A DNA stretch of 64,000 nt, from positions 539,269 to 603,268 of the forward strand of contig JAGKWU010000001.1 of assembly GCA_021151695.1 (NCBI GenBank), in the 5' to 3' direction. Positions 1 to 7,639 of this stretch are shown here, piece by piece. The position numbers and the translations under genes are program-made. The first letter of the stretch is position 1. Every line of letters begins with the position of its first letter. This DNA is from Cellvibrionaceae bacterium. GTDB lineage: Bacteria > Pseudomonadota > Gammaproteobacteria > Pseudomonadales > Cellvibrionaceae. The notes under the pieces are model-generated. The model did not search any database and was not told the DNA's origin. It saw only the letters and a program-made list of their open reading frames with translations.

Positions 1-34
1 TTCCGCCTCTCTATAATTCCAAAGGAAAGTCGCC

Positions 35-1549
35 TTGAGTTTCATCTACCTAAGCCAGGGCTTTAGCATTCATCCCCAACGCCAATTAATTATGCGCGGC
101 CAAGAGGCGATTCAAGTTCGCCCCAAAACCTTTGCACTATTGATGTTGTTGCTGGAAAAGCCTGGTGAAGTGCAAAGCAAATCCTATTTACTGGATAGCA
201 TTTGGGACGATGTGAAAGTAGAAGAACAGGTTCTGGTACAGTCCATTCGCGAATTACGCCAGTTGTTTGGCAACGCCGAAATAATCCAAACCTATCCGCG
301 CAAAGGCTATGCCTGGGCGGCTGAGGTTGAAAAGCAACAACATTGTTCGCAAGCCGCAACACCAACTGTGCCACAAGCCGCGTCTCCGGTAACTATTGCC
401 CCAGTATCCAACTCTGCATGGTGGCGCAGAAGCTATGCATTATCCATTTTTCTGCTCGCTCTCGGTCTTACTGCCTGCGGTTTGTTCTATGCACTAAAGG
501 CAAGTTCATCAGCACCACAAACCGATGTGGTTCTCATATTGCCAGTCAAAAACCAACTCCCCGGTAACGATTACGATTGGGTACCCTTGGGCTTAATGGA
601 CCAGACTATCCATCTACTGGTATCCGACAAAAGCACCCAGGTAATGCCACCTGAATATGTTTTTCAGGTCATGCGGTTCGCTCATCTGGAGCGCAACTAC
701 GACACAGAACAAGTACCACAGCTGTTTGAAGTGTCAGGCGCAACCCTGGTGGTGGAGTCACAGCTCACCGGCTTTATTGAAAATTATCGGCTGGATTACA
801 AGTTTCGCACCAGACACGATGTGAAACGCGGCGTACTGTTTGACAGGGACTTAAGCCAGTTGCCGCACAAACTGGGTGAGATTATCGTCAAAGAGACAGG
901 ACAAAAACTGCAAAACGCCGAAAATAAGGCGCAGGAAGCTTTTCATAATGAGCTGATGGCACGCGGTGTGGAAAAACTGGATCAGAAAGATTATGTCGCC
1001 GCACAAACCCTGTTCAAAAGTTTGTTGCAGCTAGACCCGGAAAATCTATACGCACGCGACCATCTGATCAAATCACTCGCTTGGAGCGGCAATCGCGCTG
1101 AAGCACAAGCAGAAATCGATACCGCCATGGCACAGGCGCGTAACAAAGATCAAAAAGTAGTGGCGCGCTTGTATTTTTACCAAAGCTTTGTGCAATGGGA
1201 ACAACACCAAACCGATGCCGCTCTACAAAGCCTGGCACAGGCTGACAAAGAAGCTGTGGCAAGTGGCGAGATACTGGTGCAATCCGGCGTGGCGGTAAGA
1301 CGAGCAGAAATACTGCAGGAACAAGGCAAGCTCGCCGAGGCTCAGGCAAATTATGAACAGGCACTCAAGTTCGATGGCATGATTCGCTGTTCCATAGGTA
1401 TGAGTGACAATCACCTTAAGCTTGTCGAATTACTGCTCAAACAAGGCAAAACCGATCAAGCAAAACAGCATTACCTCGCGGCCAAAGAGCTGATCGAATC
1501 CCATCAACTGGATGATATGAAGCCTGCGTTAGCGAAAATCAAAATCTAA
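35..1549 (+). CDS. Membrane-anchored winged-helix (CadC/ToxR-like) regulator with TPR-like C-terminus
   Basis: Probable one-component regulator of 504 residues. Residues 5-100 look like an OmpR/PhoB-type winged-helix DNA-binding domain, ending in the typical recognition helix and wing (around VQSIRELRQLF and YPRKGYAW). A hydrophobic segment at about 133-153 should be a single transmembrane helix. The C-terminal half, from about 300, is helical and TPR-like and would lie in the periplasm, as in CadC/ToxR-type proteins. The start is TTG, chosen because AAAGGAAAG lies a good distance upstream. The ligand and targets cannot be read from the sequence. The next gene, an EamA transporter on the same strand, may be a target (inference). 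Confidence 0.8.
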   Translation: MSFIYLSQGFSIHPQRQLIMRGQEAIQVRPKTFALLMLLLEKPGEVQSKSYLLDSIWDDVKVEEQVLVQSIRELRQLFGNAEIIQTYPRKGYAWAAEVEKQQHCSQAATPTVPQAASPVTIAPVSNSAWWRRSYALSIFLLALGLTACGLFYALKASSSAPQTDVVLILPVKNQLPGNDYDWVPLGLMDQTIHLLVSDKSTQVMPPEYVFQVMRFAHLERNYDTEQVPQLFEVSGATLVVESQLTGFIENYRLDYKFRTRHDVKRGVLFDRDLSQLPHKLGEIIVKETGQKLQNAENKAQEAFHNELMARGVEKLDQKDYVAAQTLFKSLLQLDPENLYARDHLIKSLAWSGNRAEAQAEIDTAMAQARNKDQKVVARLYFYQSFVQWEQHQTDAALQSLAQADKEAVASGEILVQSGVAVRRAEILQEQGKLAEAQANYEQALKFDGMIRCSIGMSDNHLKLVELLLKQGKTDQAKQHYLAAKELIESHQLDDMKPALAKIKI

Positions 1550-1657
1550 AAACCACTTGTAGATCAATCATTTAATAAAATTTTATATTTTTTAATTGGG
1601 TTTTATCCTGCCTTTATCCGAGAGTCGTGACTCAGATGTTATCCATGAGTCACGCCC

Positions 1658-2584
1658 ATGCAGCCCCAGACTACGCTTTCTTCCAAAGACATCGCCCTCC
1701 TGGGGTTGCTCGCCGCTATCTGGGGAGCGTCATTTATCGCCATGCGGGTCGCCGTGCCGGAGCTTGGCAGCCTGCTATCGACCAGTTTGCGAATAGTGTT
1801 GGCCGCTGCCGCCCTCTTGTTGTTTGCGCGATATCACCACATCCAGCTTGATTGGCAACGCAATGCCAAAGCCTATGCCCTGGCAGGACTCTTCGGCGCC
1901 GCCCTGCCCTTTGCATTATTTTCTTATGCGGCCCACCAATTACCAGCCGCGCTCTCTGCCTTGGTTAACGCGACTTGCCCTTTATTTGGCGCTCTCTTTT
2001 CCGCGCTCTGGTTGGCAGAACCTATGACACTGCGCAAATTTCTGGGGTTGCTCCTGGGCCTTGGCGGTGTCTGCTTATTGGTGGATGCCGATTCCCTGTT
2101 GCGCAATCCTATGAGTCTTTCTGCGACCGTCGCCTGCCTACTGGCTCCCGCCTGCTTTGCGGTTTCAGGCGTATTAATCAAACACCACACCTGCATCAAC
2201 AAAGCCAAGCATCAACGCATTGAACCTTTATCCATGGCAACAGGTGCCATGTTAGCGGCCAGCGCGATGCTCTTGCCGACACTACCTTTCTCGCTTCCCC
2301 CGCACATGCCATCGCCTTTTGCGCTTGGATTGGTAATTGCACTCGCACTGTTTCCGTCAGCACTCGCACAAATTATTTTTATTCCCATGGTCGCGCGCAT
2401 AGGCCCTACCCGCGCTATGTCTGTGTCATTTTTGATCCCGCTTTTCAGCATGCTCTGGGGGTCACTATTTTTGCAAGAACACCTTTGCTTCAAATGCCTG
2501 CTCGGTGGATTTGTCGTGCTGGCTGCCACTGCGTTGGTGGTAACACCCTCCCCCAAACATCCTGTTCAGGCTGTTGCAGGATGA
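1658..2584 (+). CDS. EamA/DMT-family inner-membrane transporter
   Basis: A 308-residue, very hydrophobic protein with about ten predicted membrane helices in two similar halves, as in drug/metabolite transporters of the EamA family. The N-terminal LLAAIWGASFIAMR is the typical first-helix signature. A short hydrophilic, histidine/lysine-rich stretch around residues 174-190 separates the two EamA repeats. The substrate is unknown; relatives export amino acids or metabolites. It lies 108 bp after the winged-helix regulator and just upstream of an exported methyltransferase-like protein. Confidence 0.85.
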   Translation: MQPQTTLSSKDIALLGLLAAIWGASFIAMRVAVPELGSLLSTSLRIVLAAAALLLFARYHHIQLDWQRNAKAYALAGLFGAALPFALFSYAAHQLPAALSALVNATCPLFGALFSALWLAEPMTLRKFLGLLLGLGGVCLLVDADSLLRNPMSLSATVACLLAPACFAVSGVLIKHHTCINKAKHQRIEPLSMATGAMLAASAMLLPTLPFSLPPHMPSPFALGLVIALALFPSALAQIIFIPMVARIGPTRAMSVSFLIPLFSMLWGSLFLQEHLCFKCLLGGFVVLAATALVVTPSPKHPVQAVAG

Positions 2585-2619
2585 TCTCTTTCACTCAAAC
2601 AGCATCAAGGAAACTCGCT

Positions 2620-3453
2620 ATGCACAAATTACTTACTAACTTCCAGCTCCTCAGCGCGCCCCTGTTCGCACTCAGCCTCGCGCTGGGCAGCACAGTACCG
2701 GCTTATGCCGAGAGCAATAAGTCTGTACAAAAACGATTGGAAGCCAACGTCGCTGGCAGCTGGCGAGCTGATGCCAACAAAGCGCGCGATAAATATCGTC
2801 ACCCGGTAGAAACCCTGACATTTTTTGGTGTTAAACCAAATGCGAAAGTGATCGAATTACTTCCCAGTGGAAACGCCTGGTACACCGAAATATTGGCACC
2901 CTTTTTAAAAGACCATGGCCAATTAACCATTATTAATGTGGCCGGCAATCCCGAGGATAAAGGACAAAAAGAAAAGTTTTCTGCCGACCCAGCCCACTAT
3001 GGAAAGCTCAATGTACTGGAAATTATTCCCCCTGATTTCAATTTTGGTGAACCTGCTTCTGCCGACTTTTTCCTGACATTCCGCAACGTGCACAACTTTG
3101 CAATGCACGACGACCAGGCGAAATTATTCGCGGAAATTTTCAAAGTGTTGAAACCAGGCGGTGTGCTGGGCATTGAAGATCACCGGGCAGCCAGTGGAAA
3201 AACGTTTGGTGAAGTTAAAAGCTCCGGTTACCTGCCCGAAGATTTCGTTATCGCAGAAGCTGAAAAAGCCGGTTTCAAATTTGCGGGGCGCAGCAATATC
3301 AATAGCAATCCAAAAGACACAACAATTCATCCGAAAGGCGTATGGAGCTTGCCCCCATCGCTTGAAGAAGGTGATACGAATCGCGCTCAATATCTGGAGA
3401 TCGGTGAGAGCGACAGATTCACCTTGCGTTTCGTCAAACCCAAAAATAGCTAA
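2620..3453 (+). CDS. Exported SAM-dependent methyltransferase-like protein
   Basis: A 277-residue protein with a signal peptide of about 32 residues ending at an AYA-E site. The mature part has a Rossmann methyltransferase pattern: FFGVKPNAKVIELLPSGNAW corresponds to motif I, and VLKPGGVLGIEDHR to the post-motif strand. A periplasmic methyltransferase-like protein is unusual because SAM is normally cytoplasmic; such proteins are known in proteobacteria but their role is unclear. The ATG at 2620 is chosen because AAGGAAA precedes it and the signal peptide starts there; longer in-frame starts overlap the transporter gene. A strong terminator follows the stop. Confidence 0.78.
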   Translation: MHKLLTNFQLLSAPLFALSLALGSTVPAYAESNKSVQKRLEANVAGSWRADANKARDKYRHPVETLTFFGVKPNAKVIELLPSGNAWYTEILAPFLKDHGQLTIINVAGNPEDKGQKEKFSADPAHYGKLNVLEIIPPDFNFGEPASADFFLTFRNVHNFAMHDDQAKLFAEIFKVLKPGGVLGIEDHRAASGKTFGEVKSSGYLPEDFVIAEAEKAGFKFAGRSNINSNPKDTTIHPKGVWSLPPSLEEGDTNRAQYLEIGESDRFTLRFVKPKNS

Positions 3454-3476
3454 ATAGTTTTTAACAACTGACGTTA

Positions 3477-3505
3477 GGGCAAGCCTTTGGCTTGCCCGGT
3501 TTATT
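3477..3505 (+). terminator. Rho-independent terminator after the methyltransferase gene
   Basis: A perfect 9-bp stem, GGGCAAGCC and GGCTTGCCC, has a 3-base loop and is followed by a T-rich run. It ends transcription of the upstream plus-strand gene and lies between two convergent genes. Confidence 0.85.
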
Positions 3506-4430
3506 TTTTATAGGCGGACCATTGCTCGGCAAAACCCTGCGCACGAAATCGTTCCACAATAAAATCAATAAACACGCGCGTTTTGGCTGGCATGAGTTTT
3601 TTTGCAGCGAAATACAAAGAAAGCGTGCCTTTCTCCGTATACCAATCGGGAAGTACTCGCACTAGCTCGCCGCGCTCAAAATAACGCACGGCATGCGACA
3701 TGGGGACATGAGCAATCCCCAATCCTGCAGATGCTGTTTCACACAGTGCTTCCGGATCATTGAGTGTCATGCGTGGCGGCAACTCAACTGTCACCTGCTC
3801 ACCAGCCACCGTTTTAAGATGCCAGGGGGTAATGCGGTGTGTTGATTGTGAAAAACGCAGTAACGCATCCAGTTGATATAAATCGGTAGGAACCTGTGGC
3901 ACAAAATGACGAGCGAGATAAGCTGGCGATGCAACCAATACCAAATGCACTTTTGCCAGCTCGCGCACCACCACACCAGGCGCCAGGTCTATACCGCCAC
4001 CAATGGCGATATCAAAACCTTCACTGACTAAATCTACCGGACGATTATCAAGGCGCAAATCCAGTTTGATGGCCGGGTACAAATCCAAAAACTCGGTGAG
4101 CAACGGCAAAATATAGTAACGTCCGAAGGCCATTGCCATGGCGACTTTTAAGGTACCCGCCGGCTGCTCGCTTACACCGCTCGCTTGGGCAACCGCCGCT
4201 TGAATCGACTCCAAACCGCTCGACACCTCAGCCAGAAATCGCTCCCCCGCCTCGGTAAGGCTAAGGCTGCGCGTGCTTCGATGAAACAGCCGCACACCCA
4301 GGCTGGCCTCCAGCTTGGCCACATTTTTACTGACGCCACCCGGTGTGAGGCTCAAGCGTCTGGCGGCCGCTGAGAAGCTGCCCAACTCAGCGCTGCGAAC
4401 AAAGGATTCGATATTACTTAAAGTCTCCAT
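3501..4430 (-). CDS. LysR-family transcriptional regulator
   Basis: A 309-residue LysR-type regulator. The N-terminal 60 residues form a winged HTH (SFSAAARRLSLTPGGVSKNVAKLE); residues about 90-300 form the periplasmic-binding-like effector domain. It resembles the AaeR/DsdC-like subgroup that often controls a divergent oxidoreductase gene. An in-frame GTG nine bases upstream is possible, but ATG at 4430 is preferred because GGTGAGG precedes it. It is divergent from the SDR gene, with a perfect palindrome between them. It probably represses or activates that gene and itself (inference). Confidence 0.9.
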   Translation of the reverse strand: METLSNIESFVRSAELGSFSAAARRLSLTPGGVSKNVAKLEASLGVRLFHRSTRSLSLTEAGERFLAEVSSGLESIQAAVAQASGVSEQPAGTLKVAMAMAFGRYYILPLLTEFLDLYPAIKLDLRLDNRPVDLVSEGFDIAIGGGIDLAPGVVVRELAKVHLVLVASPAYLARHFVPQVPTDLYQLDALLRFSQSTHRITPWHLKTVAGEQVTVELPPRMTLNDPEALCETASAGLGIAHVPMSHAVRYFERGELVRVLPDWYTEKGTLSLYFAAKKLMPAKTRVFIDFIVERFRAQGFAEQWSAYKK

Positions 4431-4436
4431 AATCCT

Positions 4437-4461
4437 CACCTTATACTTTTGGTATAAGGTG
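4437..4461. promoter_or_regulatory. Perfect inverted repeat, candidate LysR operator
   Basis: CACCTTATAC, five bases, then GTATAAGGTG: perfect 10-bp arms. It lies immediately before the LysR start and about 95 bp before the divergent SDR gene. The inner T-N11-A pattern fits a LysR recognition box. The palindrome is seen directly; its use by this regulator is inferred. Confidence 0.65.
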
Positions 4462-4554
4462 ATTCTACCTATCTGTGACTACTTAGCAAGAAATGAGGCG
4501 AGCATACTGACCCTGTCGTTCAAACACAGTCAATTAACTATCAGGAGTCACACC

Positions 4555-5340
4555 ATGTCTAACACAGCCGTTTCTTACCAACGCCTCGCCAACAAAGTTG
4601 CCATTGTCACCGGCGCCAGCTCTGGCATTGGTCGCACTACGGCAAAACTCTTTGCCCGTGAAGGTGCGAAAGTTGTTGTAGCAGCTCGCCGCGAAGCCGA
4701 ACTAGCAACACTGGTTAAAGAGATCACCGCTGAGGGTGGCCAAGCCATAGCGCTCGCGGGTGACGTGCAATCAGAAGCTTTCGCCAAAGCTGTCGTTGAA
4801 GCTGCCGTCGCAACATGGGGACGCCTCGATATCGCCTTCAATAACGCAGGAACACTTGGCGAAATGGGTCCAACCACGGAAGTATCCGAAAAGGGATGGA
4901 ACGAAACCCTGTCCATTAATTTAACCAGCGCGTTTCTTGGTGCTAAATACCAGGTAGCGGAAATGGTTAAACACGGCGGCGGCTCTATTATTTTTACCTC
5001 AACATTTGTGGGCCATACTGTTGGCTTCCCCGGCACTGCCGCTTACGCCGCCAGCAAGTCGGGATTGATCGGGCTCACGCAAGTATTGGCGAGCGAGTAC
5101 GGCGCGCAGGGCGTGCGAGTGAATGCGATTTTACCTGGCGCCGTAGATACCGATATGTATCGTGATATGAATAACACAGAAGAGTCGCGCGCATTTATCA
5201 CCGGCCTGCACGCATTGAAACGTGCAGCAACACCAGATGAAATTGCACGTTCCGTGCTTTACTTCGCCTCTGATGATTCATCGTTTGTCACCGGAACTGC
5301 ATCATTAATCGACGGCGGAGTATCTATTACTCGCACCTGA
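4555..5340 (+). CDS. Short-chain dehydrogenase/reductase (SDR)
   Basis: A 261-residue classical SDR oxidoreductase. It has the cofactor motif TGASSGIG near residue 20, NNAG near 95, the catalytic Tyr-Lys in AAYAASKSG, and a C-terminal SSFVTGTASLIDGG segment. Arg residues after the second strand (VVAARRE) suggest preference for NADP(H). The substrate is not evident. The ATG at 4555 is preferred over longer starts because TCAGGAGT sits just upstream. It is transcribed away from the LysR gene, which likely controls it, and ends at a clear terminator. Confidence 0.92.
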   Translation: MSNTAVSYQRLANKVAIVTGASSGIGRTTAKLFAREGAKVVVAARREAELATLVKEITAEGGQAIALAGDVQSEAFAKAVVEAAVATWGRLDIAFNNAGTLGEMGPTTEVSEKGWNETLSINLTSAFLGAKYQVAEMVKHGGGSIIFTSTFVGHTVGFPGTAAYAASKSGLIGLTQVLASEYGAQGVRVNAILPGAVDTDMYRDMNNTEESRAFITGLHALKRAATPDEIARSVLYFASDDSSFVTGTASLIDGGVSITRT

Positions 5341-5364
5341 TATTTTTGGTTAGCTATTCTTTAC

Positions 5365-5406
5365 AACCTGCGTCGCCTTTTGCCGGGACGCAGGTTTCAC
5401 TTTTTT
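5365..5406 (+). terminator. Rho-independent terminator after the SDR gene
   Basis: Perfect 10-bp stem, AACCTGCGTC and GACGCAGGTT, with a 12-base loop, followed by TCAC and a run of T. Confidence 0.85.
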
Positions 5407-5453
5407 AGCTAGGCCGTTAAAATCGCTATTTTTTATAATAGTGCGAGAGAAAT

Positions 5454-6605
5454 ATGGATTTAAAACGTCTTAATGGATTGGACAGCCTGCGTGCGTTCGC
5501 GATCATCCTTGTGCTCATGACTCACTATCGCCTTTTCAGCAAAGAATACACCTTTGGCTTTTTAACAGCGATTGGCTGGACGGGTGTAGATTTATTTTTT
5601 GTCCTCAGCGGCTACCTGATTGGCAACCAGATTTTTGCAAGCCTCGCCAAAAGCAGGGATCTCTCTTTCAAACATTTTTACAGCCGCCGCCTGCTGCGCA
5701 CATTGCCTAATTATTATGTGGTGCTGGGGATTTATTATCTCTTCCCATTAACATTGAGTGGCGAATTTCGAGCGCCTCTTTGGGAATATCTAACCTTTAC
5801 ACAAAATAATGGATTGCGCCCCGAGCATACCTTTACCCACTCCTGGTCACTGTGTATTGAAGAACAGTTTTATTTAATCTTTCCCGCATTGGCCTATCTG
5901 GTTTTTAAAAGCCGCCACGCACTGGCTTATATGTGGATTGTACTAACCAGCATGTTCTTATTTACAATGGCCTATCGAGCACTAAATTGGCATGATCATG
6001 GGCAAGCGGCCATCACTGGCTCCGACTACTGGCAATATATTTACTATTCAAGCTTTACCCGTTTTGACGAATTACTGCCTGGTATCGCCATTGCATTGAT
6101 TCGAAATTTTTATCCTCCCTTGTTCAGCAAATGCCAGGAAAAAGGTAACTACTTTCTTATCGCTGGCATAGCCGCAACCAGTGCCGTTTTCTATCTGGCA
6201 CTGCACTATAGATATATAGATGAGTACGGCTTTAGCGGATTGTTTGCTACTTTTGGTTTTTCGGCTGTCTCTCTCAGTTTTGCGCTTTTAGTAATAGCTG
6301 CACTTAGCCCCAACACTTTACTGCATCGGATAAAAATACCGGGCGCCGCCAGCATGGCGTTGTGGTCTTATGCCATCTATTTAATCCATAAACCACTATG
6401 GGCTTGTTTGGTAGAACCGCTAAACAGAGAGGGTATTGATGTGCGCTCCTGGACTGCTGTCGTTATTATGATGGGAAGTAGTTTGCTCGGAGGCTGGTTG
6501 TTGTATCGATTGGTTGAACTGCCCTTTATGAAAATTCGGGACAAGTACTTTTTCCAATCAAAAGCAACATCGGATAACCGCCCTTTATTGGCGAGCTCTG
6601 TTTAA
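5454..6605 (+). CDS. Acyltransferase family 3 (OafA/YrhL-type) membrane protein
   Basis: A 383-residue integral membrane acyltransferase of the acyl_transf_3 family, which transfers acetyl or other acyl groups to extracytoplasmic sugars. It begins with the typical LNGLDSLRAFAIILVLMTHY, containing the conserved Arg and His, followed by GVDLFFVLSGYLI. HSWSLCIEEQFYL is a second conserved block. About ten membrane helices are predicted. The acceptor, perhaps O-antigen, exopolysaccharide or another glycan, cannot be determined. No glycosyltransferase genes are nearby. A separate paralogue lies at about 11.2 kb. Confidence 0.88.
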   Translation: MDLKRLNGLDSLRAFAIILVLMTHYRLFSKEYTFGFLTAIGWTGVDLFFVLSGYLIGNQIFASLAKSRDLSFKHFYSRRLLRTLPNYYVVLGIYYLFPLTLSGEFRAPLWEYLTFTQNNGLRPEHTFTHSWSLCIEEQFYLIFPALAYLVFKSRHALAYMWIVLTSMFLFTMAYRALNWHDHGQAAITGSDYWQYIYYSSFTRFDELLPGIAIALIRNFYPPLFSKCQEKGNYFLIAGIAATSAVFYLALHYRYIDEYGFSGLFATFGFSAVSLSFALLVIAALSPNTLLHRIKIPGAASMALWSYAIYLIHKPLWACLVEPLNREGIDVRSWTAVVIMMGSSLLGGWLLYRLVELPFMKIRDKYFFQSKATSDNRPLLASSV

Positions 6606-6627
6606 TTTTCGCGACTTAAATTTACCT

Positions 6628-7161
6628 ATGAATACAATCTCCGCCATTGGCCTAGGCTGCGAAAAACCGGAAATCCGCTTCTATATCGCCAACCGTCCCA
6701 TGATCGACCACTATCCGCAGCTCGATCATGTGCAGCCTTTGGCCACTGGGGAAATTGCCCATATCACCAAGCACACCAGCAACCATTGGCGCAAAGCGTT
6801 TAATGTGTATGCCAAGTTTTTATTTGATTGGTATTTATTGCAGCAACGCAAAAATATGCCTACCTCTTGGCAGGATTATCGAGACAGTGAATTATTCCAG
6901 GCCCATTCACGCGAGACACTTTTATTTAGCGCACCGGACTTTAAACAAAAGGAAAGTAATCACTTCCATATCATTGCCGGTAAAACCTATGCAGCCACAC
7001 TACAGCTTCCGCCACTGATTTGGTTGGATACCTCTTTTTCAATTAACAAAGCACATAGATTGATCGTCAGCCCCTACCCGGATTATCGCCAACTGTCTAA
7101 TATGCGTATTGCACAACTGATTGACATAATGCGCTCGTTTGATTCACCGGAGAAAATTTAA
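6628..7161 (+). CDS. Conserved hypothetical protein upstream of ybaK
   Basis: A soluble protein of 177 residues with no signal peptide, no membrane segment and no motif I can name with confidence. It is rich in His, Tyr and Trp and looks like a compact cytoplasmic domain. Its stop overlaps the ybaK start (TAATG), so the two are translationally coupled. It follows the acyltransferase by 22 bp. The coupling hints at a role linked to translation quality control, but this is only an inference from position. Confidence 0.75.
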   Translation: MNTISAIGLGCEKPEIRFYIANRPMIDHYPQLDHVQPLATGEIAHITKHTSNHWRKAFNVYAKFLFDWYLLQQRKNMPTSWQDYRDSELFQAHSRETLLFSAPDFKQKESNHFHIIAGKTYAATLQLPPLIWLDTSFSINKAHRLIVSPYPDYRQLSNMRIAQLIDIMRSFDSPEKI

Positions 7162-7631
7162 TGACACCCGCCATCAAAACACTGGAAAAAGCCAAAGCCA
7201 GTTTCAAAATCCATGAGTACAGCCACGATCCGTCAGCGGAATCCTATGGATTGGAAGCAGCGGAAAAATTAGGCGTGGAAGATACACGCGTATTTAAAAC
7301 ATTGGTGGTTATGCTGGATGGCAAAGATTACGCAGTAGCGGTGATTCCTGTTGCGCAGATGCTGAGCATGAAACAAATTGCGAAAGCCGGCGGAGCAAAA
7401 AAAGCCGCTATGGCCGACAAGATTGCAGTGGAACGCATAACTGGTTATGTTTTGGGTGGCGTAAGCCCTCTGGGCCAAAAAAAGCGCCTGAAAACATTTA
7501 TCGATGAATCAGCGCAAACTTTTCCCAGCATATTTGTGAGCGCCGGGCGACGCGGATTGGAAGTGGAGCTGTCGGCCGATTTATTAAAGCTGCACACGGG
7601 CGCCAGCTTTGCACCACTCACACAGGAATAA
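7161..7631 (+). CDS. ybaK: Cys-tRNA(Pro)/Cys-tRNA(Cys) deacylase YbaK
   Basis: A 156-residue YbaK/EbsC-family trans-editing protein that hydrolyses Cys wrongly attached to tRNA(Pro) by ProRS. The family's essential Lys is present in TRVFKTLV (Lys46), as are the glycine-rich YVLGGVSPLGQKKRL loop and the late SAGRRGLEVEL block. Full length for the family. Its start overlaps the stop of the preceding hypothetical gene. Confidence 0.92.
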   Translation: MTPAIKTLEKAKASFKIHEYSHDPSAESYGLEAAEKLGVEDTRVFKTLVVMLDGKDYAVAVIPVAQMLSMKQIAKAGGAKKAAMADKIAVERITGYVLGGVSPLGQKKRLKTFIDESAQTFPSIFVSAGRRGLEVELSADLLKLHTGASFAPLTQE

Positions 7632-7639
7632 TAGGGGCG

